Assembly: GCA_030670005.1 (NCBI GenBank) | Contig: DAOVCL010000041.1 | Location: forward strand, 1-12,028 | Source: Candidatus Zixiibacteriota bacterium | GTDB lineage: Bacteria; SM23-81; DAOVCL01 | DNA: 12,028 bases | Direction: 5' to 3' | The notes under the pieces: model-generated | Database searches by the model: none | What the model saw: only the letters and a program-made list of their open reading frames with translations | What the model was told of the DNA's origin: nothing | Shown: positions 8,023-12,028 of the stretch, piece after piece | Numbering within the stretch: the first letter of the stretch is position 1 | Layout: every line of letters starts with the position of its first letter | Translations under genes and position numbers: made by a program

Positions 8023-8088
8023 GGGATTGCTTCGTAGAATTCCCTCGCTTCGTTCGGGGCTTCGGCTCGGGAAATGCCTCGCAATGAC
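8023..8088. repeat. Hairpin repeat ending in cctcgcaatgac
   Basis: This stretch has an outer attgc (8026-8030) / gcaat (8081-8085) pairing and an inner ttccc (8040-8044) / gggaa (8069-8073) pairing, around a cttcg-rich centre. From memory it resembles intergenic repeats of the 'gattgcttcg...cctcgcaatgac' type found in many environmental bacterial genomes; I could not verify this. It falls between the two 14-base Shine-Dalgarno copies. Only one copy is in this window. Confidence 0.45.
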
Positions 8089-8147
8089 ATAGAGCGGTTT
8101 GAGTTAAGTTTTAAATTTAGATATTAAGCCCGAATTTCTCTCAGTCC

Positions 8148-8161
8148 TCACCTCCTTACTT
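8148..8161 (-). repeat. 14-base repeat, copy B: extended Shine-Dalgarno sequence
   Basis: This is identical to the copy at 7998-8011 (minus strand AAGTAAGGAGGTGA), 150 bp away. Downstream on the minus strand both copies are followed at different distances by TGAGAGAAA and a TTAAT motif, suggesting an old imperfect duplication of a leader segment. No start codon follows at normal spacing here either. Confidence 0.7.
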
Positions 8162-8201
8162 TCCTTTTTAATTTTTCCAAATTTTTCATCACATCCGTCA
8201 G

Positions 8202-8280
8202 GGCAGGAGCCTGCCTGCACAAGCACCCTGCACTAAAGTGCGGTAGAATCCTTCTACCCGGCTTTAGCCGAGGGTTGCAG
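8202..8280. repeat. Linker-free four-way-junction palindrome with flanking hairpin
   Basis: Bases 8225-8275 partition completely into paired arms with no unpaired junction bases: accct/agggt (8225-8229 with 8271-8275) closes three hairpins. These are gcact-aa-agtgc (8230-8241), ggtagaa-tcc-ttctacc (8242-8258) and cggct-tt-agccg (8259-8270). The closing stem is extended by ctgca/tgcag (8215-8219 with 8276-8280) across a 5-nt bulge. A further hairpin, ggcagg-ag-cctgcc, covers 8202-8215 and competes for one base. The layout suggests a REP/MITE-like palindromic element or a structured RNA; which one is inference. Confidence 0.6.
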
Positions 8281-8291
8281 TAAGGGGATAT

Positions 8292-8324
8292 AACCTCCCG
8301 CAGGTTCCGAACCTGCGGGAGGTT
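8292..8324. repeat. 33-bp near-perfect palindrome, 16-bp arms
   Basis: The arms aacctcccgcaggttc (8292-8307) and gaacctgcgggaggtt (8309-8324) are exact reverse complements around a single central c. No U-tract follows on either strand, so an intrinsic terminator is unlikely. It lies 11 bp from the four-way-junction element and may be part of the same repeat. The one-base centre means the physical hairpin loop would open to at least three bases. Confidence 0.7.
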
Positions 8325-8413
8325 TATGACGTGTTCCACTTTTAGACAGATTGCCCCTTTCTTGACCCCAAAAAGACCTTGACTTCTGAAGGATCTATGG
8401 CTATATTTAGGGT

Positions 8414-8444
8414 GCATACAAAAAGGCCCATCCTTTTTGTGTGC
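8414..8444. other. 13-bp hairpin in the leader
   Basis: gcatacaaaaagg (8414-8426) pairs with cctttttgtgtgc (8432-8444), with one T-G wobble and loop cccat. On the minus strand the hairpin is followed by ACCCTAAAT, not a U-tract. It stands directly beside the 8449-8492 hairpin, so the two would stack in a leftward transcript. Confidence 0.55.
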
Positions 8445-8448
8445 GGGG

Positions 8449-8492
8449 GGGCTATCGGCAAAAGTCTCTTGGAGGGAGGTCGCTGATAGCCC
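8449..8492. other. Leader stem-loop with large purine/pyrimidine-biased loop
   Basis: gggctatc (8449-8456) pairs with gatagccc (8485-8492). Two more G-C pairs follow beyond an A-C mismatch, enclosing about 22 nt. On the plus strand the loop contains ctcttggagggaggt and the stem is followed by tttctcc. On the minus strand AAGGAG precedes the stem, with no start codon near. It would be the first stable structure of a transcript from the promoter at 8569-8598. I do not recognise a known RNA family. Confidence 0.5.
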
Positions 8493-8568
8493 TTTCTCCT
8501 TATTAAATTCAACAAACTATTATTCGGCAGAAAGGGGATTAAACTTTAGAACTTTTTTTCAAAAATAG

Positions 8569-8598
8569 AGAATAGCACTAATCTGGCGAGCTTGTCAA
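8569..8598 (-). promoter_or_regulatory. Sigma-70-type promoter, proximal (P2)
   Basis: Minus-strand TTGACA (8593-8598) is separated by 18 bp from TATTCT (8569-8574), which is preceded by TGC, an extended -10. The expected start is near 8562, reading into the structured leader and the large secreted-protein gene. The -35 box overlaps a small plus-strand inverted repeat, agctt-gtc-aagct, followed by eight Ts. Confidence 0.6.
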
Positions 8599-8638
8599 GC
8601 TTTTTTTTAAGTTTTATCCCCCGGCAACGCACTCTTCT

Positions 8639-8659
8639 TTTGGCAAATTATATGCCAAA
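8639..8659. repeat. Short inverted repeat upstream of the proximal promoter
   Basis: tttggca (8639-8645) and tgccaaa (8653-8659) form an exact 7-bp dyad around aattata. It lies about 40 bp upstream of the -35 box at 8593-8598, where a dimeric regulator could bind. That is a position-based guess. Confidence 0.3.
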
Positions 8660-8721
8660 GAGAAAATTTAAAGAATAATTCTTCTAATCTATTTCTCTCC
8701 TTAATGTTACAACTTTAAACG

Positions 8722-8782
8722 TTCCCCCCCAATCTCCTTTAGAGGGGGGAAATTTGCACCAATTCCGCCCCTGATGGCGGAA
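8722..8782. repeat. Two adjacent hairpins between the tandem promoters
   Basis: The first hairpin pairs ttcccccc (8722-8729) with ggggggaa (8744-8751) and contains a tct/aga inner stem. The second pairs ttccgcc (8763-8769) with ggcggaa (8776-8782). From memory the first recalls the 'cccctctaaaggaga...gggg' type of intergenic repeat; this is unverified. Both lie downstream of the promoter at 8825-8853 and would be in its transcript. Confidence 0.45.
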
Positions 8783-8824
8783 AAAATTTCCTCACAAATT
8801 CTGTTAGGTTTTAAAATCAAACCA

Positions 8825-8853
8825 ATTTTAACAAATATCTTTAACCCTGTCAA
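8825..8853 (-). promoter_or_regulatory. Sigma-70-type promoter, distal (P1)
   Basis: Minus-strand TTGACA (8848-8853) is followed after exactly 17 bp by TAAAAT (8825-8830), preceded by TGT, an extended -10. The expected start is near 8818. It precedes the 8569-8598 promoter by about 250 bp in the same direction, so the large secreted-protein gene may have two tandem promoters. Confidence 0.6.
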
Positions 8854-8879
8854 GGTTTTTTTCAGATAAAATAATTCAC

Positions 8880-8903
8880 CGCAGAGTCGCAAAGGACGCA
8901 AAG
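8880..8903. repeat. Degenerate cgcagag-type tandem repeat
   Basis: Three units of 7-9 bp read cgcagagt, cgcaaagga and cgcaaag. From memory they match the 'cgcagagacgcagag' repeats seen in intergenic regions of many uncultured bacteria. Too short for more to be said. Confidence 0.4.
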
Positions 8904-8907
8904 TTTA

Positions 8908-8988
8908 AAGATAAAAATTGAGGTGGCAGAACCCCGATTCTGCCACCACCTCATTTTGCCGTCAGAATCGGGGTTCTGACGGCTCAGG
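8908..8988 (-). terminator. 68-bp double-hairpin element, copy 1, probable glyS terminator
   Basis: The repeat core is 8921-8988. Hairpin one pairs ggtggcagaa (8922-8931) with ttctgccacc (8938-8947). Hairpin two pairs gccgtcagaa (8958-8967) with ttctgacggc (8974-8983). The loops, ccccga and tcgggg, are exact complements. On the minus strand hairpin one comes last and is followed by TCAATTTTTATCTTT, a good U-tract, about 90 nt after the glyS stop. A partial third copy of ctgacggctc plus Gs follows at 9003-9017. The same element recurs at 11343-11410. Confidence 0.6.
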
Positions 8989-9039
8989 GGAGGTGAGGGC
9001 ACCTGACGGCTCGGGGGAGAGATCCTTTGAAAAACCTCA

Positions 9040-10332
9040 TCAAGCCTCGATTCTCCTTTTTATCTCTGTTATCAGATCATCGGCCTTCACCCTCACCTGT
9101 CCCATACTATCCCTCTCCCTGAGGGTCACTGTATCATCTTCCATAGTCTGGGAGTCAACGGTAATCCCAAAGGGGGTGCCCGCCTCATCCTGGCGGCGGT
9201 ACCTCCTCCCTATTGCTCCAGATTCGTCGTAGAAGATATTGAAATGCGGACGGAGTAGCTCCTCTATCTTCCTTGCCTTCTCAGGCATCCCATCCCTCTT
9301 CACCAGGGGGAAGATGGCTGCCTTTATGGGGGCTACCCGGGGATGGAGCCGGAGGACGACCCTTTCCGGCTCCTCATCGTAGGCATCGACGAGGATGGTC
9401 AGTAGGGTCCTATTCACGCCGGCCGAGGTCTCTACTATGTAGGGGATATAATGGTTTTTTGTTCCCTCATCATAATAGCTCAACCTCTTCCCTGAGTATT
9501 CGCTGTGGCGGGAGAGATCATAATCAGTGCGGTCGTGGATCCCCTCCAACTCCTTCCAGCCAAAGGGAAAGTTATATTGGATGTCATAGGCCTTCCTGGC
9601 GTAATGGGGAAGCTCCTCTGGGGTGTGGGGATGAAACCTGAGGTTCTCCTTCTTTATCCCCAGGCTGATATACCAGTTCATCCTCTCCTCCCTCCAATAC
9701 TCCAACCACTTCTCATCCTCTTGGGGTTTGACAAAATACTGCATCTCCATCTGTTCAAACTCTCGGGTGCGGAAGATAAAATTGCTGGGGGTTATCTCAT
9801 TCCTGAATGCCTTGCCTATCTGGGCAATGCCAAAGGGGAGTTTCTGCCGGGAGGGGTTGAGGACATTGAGAAAATTTACATATATCCCCTGAGCGGTCTC
9901 AGGCCTCAGGTATACGACAGAGGTCTCCTCCTCCACCGGGCCCATAAATGTCTTGAACATCAGGTTGAACTGACGAACTGAAGTTAACTCCCCTCCACAA
10001 ACTGGGCATTTATCCCCGTCGATCTCGTCAGCCTTAAACCTCTGCTTGCAGTTTTTGCAGTCCACCAAAGGGTCGGTAAAGCTCTCCACATGGCCGGAGG
10101 ATCTCCAGACATCTGGATGCATAAGGATACTGGCGTCGATCCCCTCTATGTCCGGCCTCAATTGAACCATCCTCCTCCACCAGTCCATCTTTATGTTCCT
10201 CTTTAGCCCCACCCCCAAGGGGCCATAATCCCAACAACTGTTAATCCCCCCGTATATCTCACTGGACTGAAAGATAAATCCCCTCCTCTTACAGAGGGAG
10301 ACAAGCTTTTCCATCAGATTCTCTATGGGCAT
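9040..10332 (-). CDS. glyS: Glycine--tRNA ligase, single-chain (alpha2) class II type
   Basis: This enzyme charges tRNA-Gly with glycine using ATP in the cytoplasm. The 430 residues show the class II core: FIFQSSEIYGGINSCWDYGPLG near residues 19-40, YLRPETAQGIYVNF (141-154), motif 2 with KAFRNEI (174-180) and TREFEQMEMQYF (189-200), and motif 3 with ETSAGVNRTLL (301-311). An anticodon-binding domain follows (about 325-430, RVAPIKAAIFPLVKR). A zinc-ribbon insertion has cysteines 92, 95, 109 and 112. It is of the archaeal/eukaryotic-like alpha2 class, not the alpha2beta2 glyQ/glyS pair. The start is the ATG at 10332 with AAAGGAG 5 nt upstream; a TTG at 10356 would add eight residues. It follows recO by 83 bp on the same strand, so both may be co-transcribed. 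The length is slightly below the roughly 450-residue norm, with no motif missing. Confidence 0.96.
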   Translation of the reverse strand: MPIENLMEKLVSLCKRRGFIFQSSEIYGGINSCWDYGPLGVGLKRNIKMDWWRRMVQLRPDIEGIDASILMHPDVWRSSGHVESFTDPLVDCKNCKQRFKADEIDGDKCPVCGGELTSVRQFNLMFKTFMGPVEEETSVVYLRPETAQGIYVNFLNVLNPSRQKLPFGIAQIGKAFRNEITPSNFIFRTREFEQMEMQYFVKPQEDEKWLEYWREERMNWYISLGIKKENLRFHPHTPEELPHYARKAYDIQYNFPFGWKELEGIHDRTDYDLSRHSEYSGKRLSYYDEGTKNHYIPYIVETSAGVNRTLLTILVDAYDEEPERVVLRLHPRVAPIKAAIFPLVKRDGMPEKARKIEELLRPHFNIFYDESGAIGRRYRRQDEAGTPFGITVDSQTMEDDTVTLRERDSMGQVRVKADDLITEIKRRIEA

Positions 10333-10350
10333 AAGTTCTCCTTTCGCAAT

Positions 10351-10397
10351 GATCAATTAGCAAGTTAAAATGAAAGGTGATGGCCTTTTAATTGATC
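10351..10397 (-). promoter_or_regulatory. Hairpin in the recO-glyS spacer
   Basis: gatcaatta (10351-10359) and taattgatc (10389-10397) are exact reverse complements, with a small aaagg/ccttt stem inside. The structure ends a few bases before the glyS Shine-Dalgarno sequence. It has none of the marks of a T-box leader. It might modulate translation or protect the processed mRNA end; no function is shown. Confidence 0.35.
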
Positions 10398-10415
10398 GTT
10401 TTGCATTGATAATTT

Positions 10416-11198
10416 TCACTTCTCTTGGCCGTCCTTCACTTCACGCCACACATCCAAGGACTTCAGACTTCGGTATCCAGGAGCATAATACTCCCAAAAA
10501 GGGCTAAGGAGCTGATAGGCGTCCTTAAAATCAAAATTACCACTACCGGCCTCATCAACCTTCCCCAGGCCAGAGGAGAGCACCCTTAAAGTTCTGACTA
10601 AATCCGCCGAAGGCTTGAGATAATATCCATTTCCCCGAGCACAGCCCGTGCAGACCACTCCCCCACCCTCTGGGCTAAAGAGGAGGTTCCCCTTCTCCCC
10701 ATTGAGCATCTCCCTTTTGCAATGGATACACCGGGATAGGGAGGGCCCGTATCCTAAGAGTTGGGAGGCCTGGAGGAGGAAAGAGGTCAAAAGGGTCTTA
10801 AGGCTTTGATACCCGATATTACCTACCATTCCCAAAAAATCCATTAGAAGCATGAAGAGATCGGGGTGGCTCTCCTGACCTATCTGCAGCCGAGAGATAA
10901 ACTCCGCCCCGGCACTGGCGGTCAAAAACCGGTCCAGGTCACCCTTTATCTCCCAAAAGGGGTTGATGAGATGGGCCTGGGAGAGGAACTGAAGCTCCCT
11001 ACTCTCCTTAAGGTAGAAGACAACCCCTATATGAGAGAGAAACTGCAGGGTTGAGGCCAGCCTCCTGCGGGGATTCCTGGCACCCTTGACCATAAGCTTG
11101 AGCTTACCCAACTCCTTGGTATATAGGGTAATGATCTTGCTGGTCTCCCCGAACTTAATTCCGCTGAGAACCAATCCTTCGGCCTTAGAGAGCGGCAT
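10416..11198 (-). CDS. recO: DNA repair protein RecO
   Basis: RecO acts with RecR and RecF in recombinational repair. It anneals single strands and helps load RecA onto SSB-coated DNA. The 260 residues show the N-terminal OB-fold signature, KAEGLVLSGIKFGETSKIITLYTKELGKLKLMVKGARN (5-42). An alpha-helical C-terminal region follows, with LLGYGPSLSRCIHCKRE (148-163) and GGGVVCTGC (178-186). Cysteines 157, 160, 183 and 186 form the zinc site present in many RecO proteins. The length is in the family's normal range. The ATG at 11198 is the first in frame after a stop at 11208-11210 and fits the family N-terminus. Its upstream sequence lacks a Shine-Dalgarno site, because a heptamer repeat begins 9 bp away. 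It sits between mgtE and glyS on the same strand. Confidence 0.95.
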   Translation of the reverse strand: MPLSKAEGLVLSGIKFGETSKIITLYTKELGKLKLMVKGARNPRRRLASTLQFLSHIGVVFYLKESRELQFLSQAHLINPFWEIKGDLDRFLTASAGAEFISRLQIGQESHPDLFMLLMDFLGMVGNIGYQSLKTLLTSFLLQASQLLGYGPSLSRCIHCKREMLNGEKGNLLFSPEGGGVVCTGCARGNGYYLKPSADLVRTLRVLSSGLGKVDEAGSGNFDFKDAYQLLSPFWEYYAPGYRSLKSLDVWREVKDGQEK

Positions 11199-11206
11199 AA
11201 GAAAAA

Positions 11207-11262
11207 GTTATGGGTTATAGGTTATGGGTTATGGGTGATAGGTTTTAGGTTTTGGATTTTAG
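11207..11262. repeat. Heptanucleotide tandem repeat (gttatgg)n
   Basis: Eight contiguous 7-bp units run gttatgg, gttatag, gttatgg, gttatgg, gtgatag, gttttag, gttttgg, attttag. They become more degenerate away from recO. The array starts 9 bp upstream of the recO start codon, where a ribosome-binding site would be expected. From memory, similar telomere-like heptamers occur in intergenic regions of environmental bacteria. Confidence 0.75.
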
Positions 11263-11314
11263 ATCTTGAGTAATGCATCTGGATTCAGCATTTCACCCCA
11301 GGTGAGAGGCCCCT

Positions 11315-11354
11315 GTTCTGCCAGGTTAGATCAAGGGATCTAAGGTGGCAGAAC
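11315..11354. repeat. 18-bp imperfect hairpin overlapping the 68-bp repeat
   Basis: The arms 11315-11332 and 11337-11354 pair with two mismatches (gttctgcca, then ttagatc, around loop aagg). The inner ttagatc/gatctaa part is perfect. The right arm uses the same bases that form the first hairpin of the 68-bp element, so the two folds exclude each other. Confidence 0.45.
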
Positions 11355-11410
11355 CCCGATTCTGCCACCACCTCCTTTTGCCGTCAGAATCGGGGTTCTG
11401 ACGGCTCAGG
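11343..11410. repeat. 68-bp double-hairpin element, copy 2
   Basis: This is identical to 8921-8988 except for one base (c at 11375, a at 8953). Both 10-bp hairpins and their complementary loops ccccga and tcgggg are conserved. It lies between mgtE and recO. On the minus strand no U-tract follows, so unlike copy 1 it is unlikely to be an intrinsic terminator here. Near identity of two intergenic copies 2.4 kb apart points to a recent or maintained repeat family. Confidence 0.85.
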
Positions 11411-11429
11411 AATTCCAATTTTCCAATTT
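11411..11429. repeat. Short aattccaa tandem repeat
   Basis: About two and a quarter units of ttccaatt adjoin copy 2 of the 68-bp element, just after the mgtE stop. From memory this resembles 'ggaaattggaaattgg' repeats of environmental genomes. It is too short to be sure. Confidence 0.35.
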
Positions 11430-11443
11430 CTATTTTCCGTTTT

Positions 11444-12028
11444 TTATGAGGTTAACCACCTCAGCATAAGGGTGGCCAGGAGAAAATATATCCCCAAACC
11501 CACTATATCATTTATGGTGGTAATAAAGGGACCAGCGGCCACCGCCGGATCAATCTTCAGGTATCTGAAGATAAGGGGCATTAACACGCCTATGGTTGCC
11601 GAAACGGTGATAGCCGAAAACATTGCCGTTCCCACAATCAAGGCCAGGGTATACTCAGCATAGCTAAGTGCCGCCAATAACCCCACTATCGTCCCACAGG
11701 CTATCCCCATCAGGGCCCCTATCCCGATCTCCCGAAGTAGGAGTCTCCTTGCCTGGGAGAGGTCTATACGCCCGGTAGCAATCCCCCTCACCGTAATAGT
11801 TGATGACTGAATGCCGATGTTTCCCCCCATAGCCATAATCACCGGAATGAAGGCAACCAGGGCGATCACCTGTTGGAGGGTACCGGAAAAGAAACTTATC
11901 ACGCTTGCTGAGATCATACCACCAAAAAGACAGATGATCAACCAGGGAAGCCTTATCCTGGCCACCCTGAAGGGAGAGCTCCTTAAAAGTTCCTCCCCAT
12001 CGGAGCCAGCCATCTTATACATATCCTC
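11444..12028 (-). CDS. mgtE: Magnesium transporter MgtE, C-terminal membrane domain (5' part outside the window)
   Basis: MgtE forms a dimeric Mg2+-selective channel in the inner membrane, gated by cytoplasmic Mg2+-sensing N and CBS domains. The reading frame is open to the window edge, so only the last 194 residues are visible. They begin EDMYKMAGSDGEE, the linker after the CBS domains. Five membrane segments follow: about 26-47, 53-69, 100-121, 127-154 and 168-190. Conserved features are RLPWLIICLFGG, the PVIMAMGGNIGIQSSTITVRGIATG signature (62-86), and DPAVAAGPFITTINDIVGLGIYF (160-182). The aspartate of TTIND (174) matches the family's pore residue, by my alignment from memory. The N and CBS domains should lie to the right of the window. 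The gene is followed by repeats, then recO, on the same strand. Confidence 0.94.
   Translation of the reverse strand, partial: EDMYKMAGSDGEELLRSSPFRVARIRLPWLIICLFGGMISASVISFFSGTLQQVIALVAFIPVIMAMGGNIGIQSSTITVRGIATGRIDLSQARRLLLREIGIGALMGIACGTIVGLLAALSYAEYTLALIVGTAMFSAITVSATIGVLMPLIFRYLKIDPAVAAGPFITTINDIVGLGIYFLLATLMLRWLTS

Larger units (their letters stand above)
7869..9039 (-). other. Long gene-free structured region, probable 5' leader of the large secreted protein
   Basis: I find no credible gene in these 1.17 kb on either strand. The region holds two sigma-70-like promoters reading leftward (8825-8853 and 8569-8598), many perfect hairpins, and several repeat-like elements listed separately. 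If the proximal promoter is used, the transcript carries a leader of about 690 nt before the chosen start at 7868. I looked for known riboswitch signatures (T-box, TPP, SAM, cobalamin, c-di-GMP) and recognised none. The region may be a regulatory leader, an accumulation of mobile palindromes, or both. Confidence 0.5.

Noticed and set aside
8225..8275. tRNA gene, suggested by the cloverleaf layout
   Set aside because: It is only 51 bases long, lacks the TTC and D-loop consensus and a 7-bp acceptor stem, and has 2-base loops.
8148..8417. Minus-strand 89-residue reading frame
   Set aside because: It lacks a Shine-Dalgarno site and is translated across the 33-bp palindrome and the four-way-junction element, so its sequence is dictated by DNA repeats.
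8589..8607. Plus-strand intrinsic terminator (agctt-gtc-aagct followed by eight Ts)
   Set aside because: There is no plus-strand gene to terminate, the stem is only 5 bp, and the same bases form the -35 box of the minus-strand promoter, which explains them better.
8707..8901. Minus-strand 64-residue reading frame
   Set aside because: It overlaps the distal promoter and two hairpins, has no ribosome-binding site, and shows no domain.
10333..10415. T-box leader for glyS
   Set aside because: The spacer is only about 80 bp and lacks the T-box sequence and a specifier stem.

Overview
This window looks like a chromosomal segment of an uncultured bacterium. Every convincing gene lies on the minus strand, so transcription runs from the right edge to the left. 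Two secreted proteins end in the 'NYPNPFNP' FlgD-like/type IX-style C-terminal module that is common in the FCB group and in candidate phyla such as KSB1, WOR-3, Zixibacteria, Latescibacteria and Marinimicrobia. The glycyl-tRNA synthetase is the single-chain alpha2 type with a zinc-ribbon insertion. I cannot assign a phylum from sequence alone.

Right part (9040-12028) is housekeeping: the C-terminal membrane domain of an MgtE-type Mg2+ transporter (cut by the window edge), then recO, then glyS. recO and glyS are adjacent, as in several bacterial lineages. The mgtE-recO gap carries a degenerate heptanucleotide tandem repeat, an 8-bp AT-rich repeat and one copy of a 68-bp double-hairpin element. 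A second copy of that element (67 of 68 bases identical) lies just after glyS, where it may act as terminator.

Middle (7869-9039) is about 1.2 kb without a credible gene but full of structure. It holds two good sigma-70-type minus-strand promoters (TTGACA with extended -10 boxes), several hairpins, a 33-bp palindrome, a linker-free four-way-junction palindrome, a repeat ending in 'cctcgcaatgac', and two copies of a 14-base sequence whose minus strand is a near-perfect anti-anti-Shine-Dalgarno. It reads as a long structured 5' leader of the large secreted protein, built partly from intergenic repeat elements.

Left part (238-7868) encodes a ~1499-residue secreted protein (signal peptide, about seven Ig/invasin-like units, FN3-like unit, dockerin-like pair, cohesin-like domain, FlgD-like C-terminus). 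It is followed by a 782-residue secreted protein (signal peptide, cohesin-like domain, FN3-like, carboxypeptidase-regulatory-like, two choice-of-anchor-D-like, CARDB-like, same C-terminus). Next come a 73-residue helix-hairpin-helix protein and a possible 31-41 residue small ORF. The dockerin and cohesins in neighbouring secreted proteins suggest a non-cellulosomal surface assembly; this is the most interesting biological hypothesis here. Two nested hairpins with terminator character close the left edge.
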